Of a stretch of DNA of 64,000 nt, positions 32,416-44,202 are shown piece after piece; position 1 is the first letter of the stretch, and each line of letters begins with the position of its first letter. The notes under the pieces were generated by a model. That model searched no databases and was not told the DNA's origin. It saw nothing but the letters and a program-made list of their open reading frames with translations. The translations under genes and the position numbers were made by a program. The DNA is taken from contig JAAVVG010000017.1 in the NCBI GenBank assembly GCA_012976225.1, positions 372,001 through 436,000 of the forward strand, written 5' to 3'. This stretch comes from Golubevia sp. BC0850 (taxonomy: Eukaryota; Basidiomycota; Exobasidiomycetes; Golubeviales; Golubeviaceae).

Positions 32416-35207
32416 ATGTACGGATCACCCTCTGCCTACCCACCTGCTGGCTATCCTTTAGCCACAACTTCATCCCCGAATCCCTATCATCCTCCTCCGC
32501 CTCAAGAATACTGTTCTCAACCTCACAATCCATATCCTCAACCTCCAGCTGGTTATCCCAATCATCTTCAATACCATCAACCTCCTTACGTGAGAGCCGA
32601 CTCTCCTCAAATCATCTCTCTAGCTCATCAGGTCAATCAGGATCCAAACCCGGTCGCTTTCTTGACTTTCTATAGGAGGATATTAGATGAGTTGACTGCC
32701 AATTCAAAGTACATCATCAATCATGCTACTATCATCGCAAGTGAATTGTTGAATAGAGCCAATGACATCGCTCGTTGTTTGGATGATCACATCATGCAGG
32801 TGAGTGTAGCGACAGCAACATCATCGGGACACAGTCTGGGAGAAAATCAAAGGTCTAAGAAAGGTCAAGGATCAAACAGATGGCGGGAGTCGGCTGCATG
32901 TTGGAGAGGGCGGAAGTCAGATAGAACCTACCAGAATCTTGAATGTATGCCATCAGCGTTGGTGCTTCTGTCCTTCCTGTTAGATTTAATTCAATTTTAA
33001 TCTGTTCGACCACTTCTGGCTAAGTTCATGGCCTAGCCAACTGCTTCTTTCAATCCCATCTTGCTGCCGAAGAGACAACTTAAACTCCATTCGTCGAAGT
33101 CTCGACCCTTTCCACCTGTGCCTCGCCAGCCCTCCTGTCCCCCAACTCTCCTCCTTCCTTCAAAAACCTACTGTTCCAGAACAGAACCTCTCCAGGAAGT
33201 AGCCGCTAACCCCTCTCCATTCCATCTTCCCTTACTTCGCTACTCTCCCCACTCTTCTTCTCCTTCTCTCCTCAGTGCCACCCAGAACATCGTCTATTTG
33301 CCCTCTACGCCCTGGATTCCATCTGCAAGAACGTCGGAGTACCTTACGTCACCCTTCTCTCCCAGACGATCCCAAGAATCTTCCTAGAAACGTACAAGTT
33401 GGTCGAGCAGAGAGTGAAGGTACTCATGGAGCAGTTGCTAGCTACATGGAGAGACGGAGGGATCAATGAAACCCCGTTGTTCGGAAACGACGCTCAGTGG
33501 ACTATAGAAAGAGAAATCTTTGGTGCTCCTCAGCCTGCACTTCCAAGACCTCAACCTCAACAGAGTCTAACTCCTCAACACCACTTCCAATCAACACTTC
33601 AGGATCCGAATTTCGGAGATGATGAACAAGGGAGAGCGATCTTGGAGATCGACAGGTTGTTGGAAATTGGATCGATAGAACAGAGTAGGAATCCAGAGAA
33701 CCACAAGAACAAGACTAGAATGAATGCTCTGAGTCAACTCAAAGCGATCGTCAGAACCACTGCAATCTCTCCAATCGAGATGGGTCAGATCAATCAGCAG
33801 TTAGCTTCCCTATCTAATGAGTTTAGATCTCTTCAGATTCAACAACAGCAGGAGCAAGAGCAAAGACAGAGGTACGCTTCTCCGACCCCAGGAAATGGAA
33901 CTCCCTCTCACGTATCCAATTCTAGTATGGCTAGCGCACTAGCTGCTCTGTCAAATCTCAAAACCGCCAATTCTGCCTCTGGAACACCTCCGCCCTCAAA
34001 TGGAACTCCAGTGCCAGAGAGCAGCCACAACAATGGAAACAGCGCAGCTGCCAACGACTTGATCAAAAGTCTAATGCAGGCAGGTCTACTTCCATCAAAC
34101 TCCAATCCTCAAGTCGCCTCAACATCAGCTCCCATCACAACTCAGCTCGAGCCGGATCAAGACGAAGCCTACACTTCAACCTTACTCTCTTCACTCTCGA
34201 GTTCTCTCACGACGCTGTCCCTCTCAAAAACCACTCCTCCATTGGGTTTGGTTCTGACTTCCACCTCCTACCTACCTCTTCAATGCAAACAGTGTGCGAA
34301 TAGGTACTCTGAAGACAAGAATGGAAGAAAGAACCTTCAACTTCACTTGGATTGGCACTTCAGACAGAGCAGAAGAGCCAAAGAGAGCAGGACTAGAGGA
34401 ATGTATCGTGGCTGGAATGCCAAACTCGAGGTGAGTGAATCATGAAAGCTTTTATCCGTTAGAATATTACTTTTCTGACCTTTTCTTTTTCCCATCTCGC
34501 TTTCACAGGACTGGATTCGTGGCGGACACGACGACTCACCTGTCCAGGCGGGTTCCTCGACTGAGGAATCATCTCTATCAGCTCTCTCCACAGCTCAAGA
34601 GACTAGCCTCAAAGTTTCATTCGATTCAGCCTTTGTAATTACCCCCACCGATCCGGAAGTGTCTTCCAAGCCTTGTCCGATTTGTAAAGAACCTTTTAAA
34701 TCTGAATGGTCTGAAGATGAAGAGGAATGGATCTGGGGAGGGACTATCAAAGGTGAAAAAAATATTTACTACCATGCTTCTTGTCATCATTCTGCTAAGA
34801 CTCTGAAAGAAAGCGTAGCTTCTTCCAATACCGCTAGAGGAGCTTCTCCAAATCCAAACGGAGCTTCCAACAACAGCAACAAAGGATCCAGAAACAACAC
34901 TCCGAAACCTGAATCTCCAGTCTTAGCTTCCAAGTCACTCAACAAGCCCACAGAAGTGGATCCAATCTCAAGAGTCAAAGAAGATGCAGGGATAGCTGCT
35001 TCACCTCCAGTCTCGGGTAGTCCGAATGGGAACTCTAGAAAGAGGAAAGCTGAAGATGAAGGAGTTGGAAGTTCTGGAGAACAGGACATATTTATCGAAT
35101 CAGCTCAACCTCAAGATGACGTCCTATCAAATGGACTTGAAGTGAACGGTGGAGTAGTCGACAAGGAGGAGGATTTGGCTCCACCGACCAAAAAGGTTGC
35201 GACTTGA
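32416..35207 (+). CDS. PCF11: PCF11-like mRNA 3'-end processing factor
   Basis: Pcf11 is a subunit of cleavage factor IA. It binds the RNA polymerase II C-terminal domain and drives cleavage/polyadenylation and termination. The protein starts MYGSPSAYPP with a Pro/Tyr/Gln-rich head, then the CID domain in two exons (VAFLTFYRRILDELTANSK...HIMQ and CHPEHRLFALYALDSICKN, VGVPYVTLLSQTIPRIFLETY). A Gln-rich middle follows, then a first zinc finger, CKQCANRYSED with LQLHLDWHFRQSR, followed by MYRGW. A second, CPICKEPFKSEW...WGGTIKGEKNIYYHASCHH, lies near the C terminus. The intron inside the CID region is about 475 nt; a shorter one precedes DWIRGG. The chain ends PPTKKVAT. All diagnostic domains are in the expected order. 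Confidence 0.93.
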
Positions 35208-35693
35208 AAGAATTCTCCCGATCTTATCTCCCTACTTCCCTTTATTCTAAATTACAATTCTCTTGTCCTTTTAACGTATCGCTATTCTCCATTCTAACTG
35301 ATCCTTATCCCTTTCGTTATTCCAAGTCTCATATTTTTGTCAACTTCCGCTGCCCTCGCCCCACTCACTTGCCACTTTCTTCGATCCCAGTCTCTCTCCA
35401 ACACATGCACAAACAAAGCAAACCATGGTCATCTACATTACAATGAAAACATTCAATTCAATCTTTCTCTTTCCCTTCCGTCGCTTCTCCAGTTTCGTTG
35501 ACTGCATCGACTTCTGCTCTTTGTCAAATTGTCAGCGATCGTTCCTCTGGCTCATGCTGTCATCGGAGGTCGATATGAATCAGGATGTGAAACCCCGATA
35601 TGATCGAGTGATCTGGAGACCAAAGCGCGTCTCAGAACTTAATATATTGTGAATCCCTCTTCTTTCTCTCCTTCCTTCTAACCACAACCTCAG
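35208..35693. other. intergenic region
   Basis: About 490 bp of T/C-rich sequence between PCF11 and the next plus-strand gene. It presumably holds the PCF11 3' end and the next promoter. Nothing else is visible. Confidence 0.5.
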
Positions 35694-37149
35694 ATGTCTG
35701 CAGAAGAGCTTTCAAAGCATCTGTCCAAGCAGTATGCAATCGCTTCTTTCTCAAACAGTATAGGATTCATGGCCTATGGAGTGCTGATAGTTCTAGTTTG
35801 TAGGTGAGGTTTGGACCTCTAAATCCAGAGCGATCCTACCCTCTTCACTCATTCCTTACCTATTTCCTTTGCTGGTGCCCTTCAGATACTTCTGCCAATT
35901 TGGAGAATCTGACTCCCGCCTATTCAAATCTATGGTGAGTGGACTCTATTCGGCACGAAGAGAATCTTGTCTCTGATCCACATTACCCCTTGAGTCAACA
36001 GGTGGGTTTCAGTCTTCTAGTCGAGTGAGTTTCTCTCTCAACTTTTCAACGAGAGTCAGCCATGGCTCAAAGTTTATCCATTGAATCCGTCTAAACAGGT
36101 CGACTATTACCGGTTTTCTCATCCATGTCAATTGGCTTCTTTCCACGAGAGAAAAATTTCCCCTTCTCACGTTTCTGATTGTGTTTTTGCTGAGAGTCGT
36201 GAACCAGCTGATATCGCAATTCTACTTTGGGTTTGTGAGTTGCGTTTTGAGAATCTGTCACGAAGGATCTGAATTGACTAAAATAAGTTTTTGTGGTTAG
36301 GGGGGGGGCTCTTGGTGTAGAGATAATGACGTCCTCTCCTAAGAGAGATGTTATCTCAAAAAACGTTGACAATTTCAATCCTTTCCCTCTCGTAGCGATG
36401 CTGGAGCTTGCTTGGACGTCCGCGGCTTGCGGGATTCGCTTGGAGCGGTTTGCTTTTCATGGAAATGTTAGCAGCGGCTGGCTGTTTCTATTCTATGAAC
36501 GCGTTTTGGTCTTTTGAGACGACTAGGCCCACTTCTTCCAAATGTGAGTCTCAAGTGAAAGAAGAAAGGCAGAGAGAGGAAGGGACGGACTAGACTCCAA
36601 ACCCAGCCAGTGTGTCAACACGCTTCGAAGTGTACTGAGTCTTTCTCTCTTCACTTCTCACTCACAGGGATGGTCTCTGCTTATACATTGGTGACCTTTG
36701 GTCTCAACATTCATATCGCAGCGATATTCGCTGTGAAGCTCATTCAAATGAGAACGCCTTTTCGAAGATCGACCAAAGTGCTTCGGAGAATTCTGATCTA
36801 CAGCTTTTTCAGCAACACCTCCATTGGGATCTTCGCCATCACTGTAGCAGTGGCTTGGTTACACAGAAACGATCTGTGGTTTCTCATTCCACTCGAATTG
36901 CTAGGAAAATCATACCCTACAGTGATGGTCCTGGCTCTGCTGGCAAGAGAAGATGCTCGAAAGGAAATGAATTCGTTCCAGCGTGGTAGTGATAGACCTC
37001 TTCCAGTAGACATGGAGCTCGACTTTCTGGATCCAGTAGCTCGAAGGAGGTATAGCGCTGAGATATCAGAACCGATACCGTGTGAAGAACCGGTCTCTAA
37101 GTTTATTTGGTATCGACCAAACGCTATGAGGAGGACGGTTTCAGGCTAG
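35694..37149 (+). CDS. multi-pass membrane protein, DUF6534-like
   Basis: This is a multi-exon integral membrane protein. It starts MSAEELSKHLSKQYAIAS at ATG 35694, shortly after a CAG. The first span is SIGFMAYGVLIVLV. Short exons follow (YFCQFGESDSRLFKS, VGFSLLV), then MLAAAGCFYSMNAFWSF. The last exon carries three spans: MVSAYTLVTFGLNIHIAAIF, an ILIYSFFSNTSIGIFAITVA segment, and WFLIPLELLGKSYPTVMVLAL. A short cytoplasmic tail ends MRRTVSG. The ending pattern (Tyr-rich helix, charged loop, then GKSYPTVMVLALLARE) resembles the C-terminal DUF6534 domain of many basidiomycete 7-TM proteins. Function is unknown. Exon boundaries between 35930 and 36660 are provisional; a G9 run at 36300-36308 lies in an intron. 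Confidence 0.7.
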
Positions 37150-37256
37150 AGATTCAAATCTAATGGGCATAGTCTATGGGGAATGAGGAATTAGGGGTGG
37201 CGAAATCGAATGTGATTCAAGAAAAATAGAAAGGGCAATCAAAGTACAAGATAGAA

Positions 37257-39104
37257 TCAAAGCCTCGAATCGCACTTCATTTTTTCCATGCGAACTCCGA
37301 GATCGGTGAGGATTTCGTCTGATGTAGAGAAAGACCATTAGGTGAGTTTGGGAGAGGACGGAAGGAAGAGAAGAGAGAAATCAGTGGGAAATTCGAAACG
37401 AGAGCTTCATTATATGATCACTTACCACTACCACCTCCTACCACCATCACCCTGCAGAGAAGGAAATCGAAATGCAAAAAGGTTAGAAAACAACTTAGGG
37501 CTCAACTCCAACATCCCAAAAGGGGTCGTGAACTAGTCCACCCCCCCCCCCCCCCCCAAAGAGAGAAAAATGGCAACTCACCTCAAATCTCTACTAATTT
37601 GTTCAATCCTAGTACCATCATGATTTCCACCTCTCTGATAACCCAATCCACCCAAAATCTGTTGAGCTTCTCTGCAACAACGTTCTAAAACTCTACCCGA
37701 TTCAACTTTGGCCAAAGCTATTTGACCTGCCAATTCGGTATCTGAGATTTTCTTATCCGCATTGATTAATTGATGAGCTAATTGTTCTAACCAAGCTTGA
37801 AGACTTGAGACTCCTCTTCCCATATCACCTATTTTAGCTCTAATCACTGGTTGAGCAATCAAAGGTTTTCCAAAAGTATGACGCTTACAGGCGTAGAGAT
37901 AAGAATCTTCTATACAAGTTCTTGACATACGTAGAGCTAGGATTATTAAGGCTATTCTTTCTGGGTTGAAATTTGACATTACAATCTTGAAACCTAGGAA
38001 AAGGGATGGAAGGGAAAGGGTTGAGAAGTTGTCTTTCGATGGAAGAGTTAGAAAGTCTTTCTCTCGCTTTCGTCTGATAGACCTCACCTTGATTTTCCTT
38101 CCCTAGAAGATATTTAGCTGGAACTCTAACTTCATCAAACGTTATGAGAGTACTTCCACTAGCGTTGACACCACTATTCTTGAGTAGTTTTCTCTCTACT
38201 CCTTCCAAAGTCAGAGGGATTAGAAGCACCGAGATTCCACCCATTCCTGAGTCTTCATCTCCAGTTCTAACAACCGTAGTGACATAGTCTGCAAAGACTC
38301 CATTTGTGATCCATTTCTATGAGAGAGGGTGGAGATGAACTTGTGTGAATGCCAGAGCTATTAACACTCACCCTCCGCTCGAACCCAGCCAGCTCACCTT
38401 GAGACCGTTGACCACATAAACATCCCCTTCTTTCCTAGCAGTAGTCTTAATATTAGCCACATCAGATCCTGACAATCATCAAAAGACAAGAACACATCGG
38501 ATTGAGTCAGAGATTGCTATCACATACGGCCCGGACTGAATCATGAGAGCTCCCCTATACTCTCGTCTCTCCCTCTCCACTCACCAGTCGAAGGTTCAGT
38601 GACTCCCAAACAGACTCTTATCTCTCCTCTAAGCAAAGGAGGTACCAATTCCTTCTTCAATTCTTTACTACCAAACTTGATCAAAGGAGGTCCACCAATT
38701 CCATTGCCTCCTCCCATTGCCCAATTGACTCCTAAAAAGCCAGATCTAGTCAACTCATCTGTCATAATGATTGAATGGAATTGATCCCATTCTTCAACTG
38801 GAATGTCAGCTGGTAACTTGACTCGAGCAGCTTCTAGGCTCTCCTTCTCCAAAGGATGAATGCTTGCTGCTACGAAACCCAATTGGGCATGCCTTTTGAA
38901 AATTTCAGTAGGGATTGAACCTTGTTCTTCCCATTTTGAAGCTGAATCTTTCCAAGAATCAACGTAGGATCTACAGAAATCTCGCAGTCTTCTGTGGGAA
39001 TCTTTGTAGTATGGAGAGGTGTGACCTAGTGCTCCATACCAATCTGGTTCAGCAAAGGGCGCTGGTGATCCGAATGGAATCGAGGCTTGAGTTGAATTTG
39101 ACAT
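37257..39104 (-). CDS. acyl-CoA dehydrogenase family flavoenzyme
   Basis: This FAD enzyme oxidises an acyl-CoA (or related) substrate at the alpha-beta bond. The start is taken at MSNSTQASIP (ATG 39104); an upstream in-frame TTG is ignored. Domains run in order: an N-terminal helical part (YKDSHRRLRDFCRSYVDS); the flavin region GEIRVCLGVTEPSTG then SDVANIKTTARKEGD; KWITNGVFADYV; a middle beta domain ending ENQGE; a C-terminal helical domain with FGKPLIAQPVIRAKIGDMG, QILGGLGYQRGG; and the final VMVVGGGSDEILTDLGVR. Gly replaces the usual Glu of the YEGT motif, while FNPERIALI keeps a Glu at the isovaleryl/long-chain-type position. No clear targeting signal is present. It ends KMKCDSRL, stop at 37257-37259. 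There are about five introns, one holding a C17 run. Confidence 0.9.
37541..37557. repeat. C17 homopolymer in an acyl-CoA dehydrogenase intron
   Basis: Seventeen consecutive C residues on the plus strand (G17 in the transcript) sit between the penultimate and last exons of the gene. It is the longest of several C/G runs in the window. Confidence 0.9.
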
Positions 39105-39471
39105 TCTTGTTGATTGAGGATGCGATGAGATCGATGGGAGAATCGGTAGAAGAGAAAGGAGCAGAGGAGCCAATCATGATTGCGGGGAGGAGGAGACCAG
39201 AGGATTGCGATTAGCACGGCTAAAAGTGAAAGGCAGCCGTCACTATCAAGCCAAGTCTGAAGTTGAAAGCTGATGCGCTGATGGTTGATATGAAGAACTG
39301 TCCACAATTTCAAACAACTGAGGTTATGCTGAGTGCTGCGTGCGATGACCTTTACCTAAGAAGGCGCTTTGGAATTGGAGATGGCTCGTGCACCCACCAG
39401 TAGAGTTCTTAGACCCTGCTCAGCGCTTTCTCTCTCCTACCAACACCATTCCACTAACTCCAATTGCAATT
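39105..39471. promoter_or_regulatory. shared divergent promoter, acyl-CoA dehydrogenase / EGT1
   Basis: 367 bp lie between the two start codons and must hold both promoters. A GCTGATGCGCTGATGGTTGAT direct-repeat-like cluster occurs near 39269-39289. No defined factor site is claimed. Confidence 0.5.
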
Positions 39472-42400
39472 ATGCCAGTAGCGACTTCAGTTCCTTCAGA
39501 ATCCGTTCAACAAAATGGTTGCGTTCATGAGTCAAAGTCAAATTGTAATCTCTCCTCCAAATCACCTTCGGCTCCACCTTTGACTGATCTTTATTCGTCA
39601 TCAGGTGAGGCAAAGAAAGATTCAGCTCTGGAATTGAAGAAAGACATCTTAAAAGGTCTCAAAGGTTACGATAATCATTTAGTTCCAGGAAATGTTAATT
39701 CTCAAGAGGACATTCAGTTCAAGTTCAAACGGTGAGCATAGCTAGAGCAGCTCGGACTTTGGAGTCAACGTTCTCTCTCTCACTCTCAATCGACGTCTGG
39801 CTCACTCTTGGTCTCTTGACTTCTTCCTTTTTCCAGTACTCTACCAACCACCATTCTATATGATGAAAATGGTTTACTCATCTACGACAAGGTGAGCTCA
39901 TCCCTACTTACTCCATCCTTACATGAGCTGATGTTGTGGAGGCCGTGATTAGACGGGGATCTCATCAAAGATTGGACGCTAATCAATTCTTACTGTCCCT
40001 CTGATTTTCGCAGCTAGTCGATACTCCAGAATACTACCTTTTCCAAGCAGAACTCTCCATCTTGAAGAAATATGGGTCAGAGATCGCTTTAAGAATCTTT
40101 GGTCATCCAACCTCTGCTTCATTATCTTTGACTTCAACTCCAGAAAAGATCAAGAATCAAAACAACAGACAGAATTACGTTCCTTTGAAAGAAGAAGATG
40201 CAAAACAACAAAACGGAAATGGAAATGGAAGTCAGAAATCTAGAGAAGAGAAACCTCCAAAGAATCAGAAATGGGGAGATGATGATGTAGGTCGTCACAA
40301 TAACGGAGTCAATGGAGAAGAAGGGATGGATAACAATTCCATTTCATCAAATGCTTCTCCTTGTTCCTTAGTTGAGTTAGGAGCTGGATCTTTGAGAAAG
40401 ACGTTACATCTCATTCGTGCTCTTGAAGGTTTACCTTCTAACAACAAGAGCTTGAATGAGATCAACAATGGTGGAAAAGAAACGGACAAACAAGAAATTC
40501 CAGATGTTCGTTATCTAGCTTTAGATCTAGACAAGGCAGAATTAGAACGTACTCTAGAGGAATTAAAAAGAACTGAAGGGATGAAAGGTAGAGATGATTG
40601 GACTGTTTTAGATGGGAAAGTCTCTATTGGTGGATTATGGTCTACCTATGATCAAGGTTTAGATTACATTGGTAAAGGAGGTTTAGATCCTAAAGATGGA
40701 AGCCAAGAAGGTAAGAGATGTTTTCTGTGGTTAGGTTCTAGTATTGGCAACTTCGATAGAAGAGGTGCTGCTGATTTCTTAAAGAATTGTTCTAGATCCA
40801 GTTTGAGACCTGGAGATACCATGTTGATTTCTATTGATAGAAGGAATGATCCTAAGGAGGTTGCAGCGGCTTATCATGATCAACCAGGTTTGACTGAACA
40901 GTTTATTATGAATGGGTTGGTTTGTGCTAATAAATCTTTGGGTCAAGATGTGTTTGATTTGAAAAAGTTTGAATATCATGATAGGTATAATAATGTTGAA
41001 GGTAGACATGAAAGTTATTATAGAAGTAAGGTTGAACAAGAAATTTCAATTCCTGGGGAAGAAGCTATCTTTTTGGAAGCAGGTGAATTGCTTCACGTAG
41101 AGAGTTCTTATAAGTGAGTTCAGAAAGATATGTCAGTGAAATTGGGGGGGGGGGGTTGTTCTTGTTGGAGCCAAGGAGAGAGAGAGGGAGACGAAGGGGA
41201 AACAATCGACGATGACTGAATTGTTAAGACTCTGACTTTGATCTCTATCCTCACTCCCTCGAACTTTTCCGCCCACAGATACTCTGAACGCGAGGCTCTA
41301 GATCTCTTCGATCAATCTGAGTTAAGAGTCGTTCAAAAGTGGACTGATGACTCCAATCGCTACGACTGTTGGCTAGTCGAAAAACCAGCCTTCCATTTCC
41401 AATCCTCTCATTCTTTGACAGGACATCGTCGTCGCTCCTCTTTCTCAGTTGAAGACACTCATGATGTCACTGGTTCTTGGGAGTACGATTCGGATGGAAA
41501 CATGGGAGGAGCTGGTATTCCTTCTTTACGTATCGGATTTGGTTTACCAACTCTTCGAGATTGGGAATTAATGTGGAAAGCTTGGGATAATGTCACTCAA
41601 ACCATGATTCCAAAATCTATGCTTCATGAGAAACCTATTGATCTTAGACATATTTGTCTTTTCTATATGGGTCACATTCCAGCTTTCATCGACATTCATT
41701 GTTGTCAACAGTTGGGTTTGGAACCTCTGAACGCTCGATTCTCTGAGATCTTCGAACGTGGAATTGATCCTCATGGTGAGTCCTAACTTATGACATTCTC
41801 TTTCTATGGCTGTTGAACTCGATTTGACAGTCTTCTTCTTGCCCATGTCTTTCTTTCCCCTAGTCGAGGATTCCACAATCTGTCACTCTCATTCAGAAGT
41901 ACCAATCAAGCAAGAAGATTGGCCTGTTCTGAAAGAAATTTTAGCTTACAAGGATAAGGTCAATCAGAGAATCAGTGACATTTATAACGACTTCGCTACT
42001 GGAAAGACGGTCTTGAACAGACGTCTCGCTCGCATGTTCTGGATGGTTTGGGAACAGTAAGTTCTGATTCATCTCTCGACTTTCGTCTCTCGACCGACTT
42101 TCTAACTTTTTCTCTTTCTTTTACCTCAGCGTCGCTTTGCACATGGAGACTCTTCTTTACAGTGAGTACTAAACACGAAAGAAAGTTTGGCCTGGGCGTG
42201 ATCTAAGCTCTTCTTCCCCGACTTCTCTACTCACCCTACTTTCCTTCCCATCTGAAAACAGTGCTCGTACAGTCTCCCAGCACTCTCCCACCATCCGGCT
42301 TCACTACTCCCGACTGGGCCACTCTTTTCCAGTCCTGGAAGGCAGCCGACAAAGCTCAAGGAGGAGCCGCTGCTCGTCAAGCATTACTTCACTTCAAGCG

Positions 42401-43367
42401 TACTACTCTCTCTGTAGGACACGACGACGATGACTCTCAAGATTTCGACTTCAAGGTCACAAAGCCAACTTCCGATGTCGCAGAACTCAACAGGCAATTA
42501 GGAGACCCCGAATTTGGGTTCGACAATGAACATCCTTGTCGTAAAGTCAAAGTAGAACCTTTCAGCATCACTGCAGCTCCTATCACTAATGGAGATTACT
42601 TGGACTTCTTGAAAGCTAATGGAACTGAGGAAAAGATTCCTTCTTCTTGGATCAACACGTCAGAAGTTGGATTAGCTGTCAGAACCGTCTATGGACCTGT
42701 AGCAATGGAAGTAGCCAATCTATGGCCAGTTCAAGCTTCTGGATTGGAGCTGGAAGGCTTCGCTAAGTGGCGTGGAGGAAGACTTCCAAGTTCAGACGAG
42801 CTTAGAGTTTTCCTCGACGCTACCTCTGGACCTAATTCGACAGATAGGCCTGGTTCGAACACCGCTTTCACTCACTGGCATCCTATTCCTTCTGCCTTGG
42901 CCAAGAGAGAAAGAGATGGTACCATTCTACCAGGTCACAATGGAGGTGAGTGAGAGGCACAGGTTGCGAGACCTTCTTCAGAATCGAACGCAATAGCTTA
43001 TCACGTTTCATCCTTTCCTCTTCTTCCAGGTGTTTGGGAATGGACTAGTACTCCCTTCCAAGCCCACGAAGGATTCTCTCCTTCCACTCTTTATCCCGGA
43101 TACTCTGCTGTGAGTCTTCTCGAAGCTGATTTTTCTTCTACCCTCACTTCTCTCTTACTTTTTCTCCATTTTGCCTTTCATCCTCAGGATTTTCATGATG
43201 GAAAACATCGCCAAGTTTTAGGTGGTTCTTGGGCAACTACTCCTTCGATCGCAGGTCGTAGAACCGTCGTCAATCAATATCAATCTCTTTACGGATACGT
43301 CTTCGCTGGAGCCAGAGTCGCTTTTGACGCAAAGGATCGTAGCAGAAGCAAGTCCCCAAAGGCTTGA
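39472..43367 (+). CDS. EGT1: ergothioneine biosynthesis protein Egt1
   Basis: Egt1 is a fused two-step enzyme: SAM-dependent trimethylation of histidine to hercynine (EgtD-like half) and iron-dependent sulfoxide formation with cysteine (EgtB-like half). Start is MPVATSVPSE at ATG 39472. The methyltransferase half shows LVDTPEYYLFQAE, motif I LVELGAGSLRKT, RYLALDLDK, and CFLWLGSSIGNFDRR, ending near VVQKWTDDSNRYDCWLVEKP. The DinB/EgtB half has the third iron ligand region FYMGHIPAFIDIHC, then HVALHMETLLY (HX3HXE), with the first His codon split by an intron. The FGE-sulfatase half has FSITAAPITNGDYLDFLKANG, WTSTPFQAHEGF, DFHDGKHRQVLGGSWAT and GRRTVVNQYQ. An Asn/Gly/Lys-rich insert of about 70 residues precedes motif I. 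Fungal Egt1 has this same domain order. Confidence 0.96.
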
Positions 43368-44202
43368 ATCAACGGAAACTTGGATCATTTCTCTGGTATT
43401 GGATCTTTATGATGTCTCTTTGGTTACGTAAGGAGGGATGGATCTTCGCGTCTGCTTGCTCTTGTAAATAAAAGTCTCGATCTCTTTCTCTCTTCTCTTC
43501 ACTTGATTAACTGTGCACTTACGTCAAACCCTTCCCGTTTTTACAATTCACGTACCAATTTCTTTCTTTTGCCAACTATTCCGTAACGACGAAATTGACT
43601 CCCCCTGCCACGACTCGCTCGTGTGGGCTGTTGATACTTTTTCCTCAGGCCTTATTCCTCTTGTTTGTGATCTCATCCCTGTTTAATACGATCCTGGGGT
43701 TGTTGAAATCTTGCAGGCTCGACTAAGCAGACACGCAGACGCTAAGAAGCACAGGAATGAGTGACGACAAAAGGTCCTGTGAAACGCTCGATTGAAAAGA
43801 TCTTTTTAACGAGAGAAGGTTCGTAAGATATATAAGGGGAAAGGGAAAAGACAAAGAACACAATATAATCGAAGACAAGAAGAGAAAAGAGCCGATCAGA
43901 GAAAGCGAGGAAAATCGGATGGGGGTTTACAATCTTCTTTTTGTCCATCGTTTCTTGCAAGTTTGGAAACGAATCTACTATTTAGGGGTATCTTATAAGA
44001 CAAGAGAGGAACGAAAGCGATGAGATGAGATGAGAGTTGAAGGATAGAATTGAAAGTAGAAAGAAAAGTTGGGAAAAGTGAACTTTTTTGAACCTGCAGC
44101 CAAGAACCTTCTTTGAACGTTTCATGAATACTAGTACTTTAAAATTTCACATTAATGATTTCGATGTCAGGTAACATAAATTTTGCATGAGATTTCTTCT
44201 CT
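43368..44202. other. convergent intergenic region
   Basis: 835 bp between the stops of EGT1 (+) and the oxysterol-binding protein (-). The left part is T-rich 3' sequence and the right part A-rich. No supported gene or RNA is visible. Confidence 0.5.

Noticed and set aside
39105-39173. Extended N terminus (MAPLLLSLLPILPS) for the acyl-CoA dehydrogenase as a signal peptide
   Set aside because: The extension would start on TTG, not ATG; the first in-frame ATG is at 39104.
39388-39471. Extended Egt1 N terminus (MHPPVEFLDP)
   Set aside because: That reading starts on GTG; the first in-frame ATG is at 39472 and fits the family.
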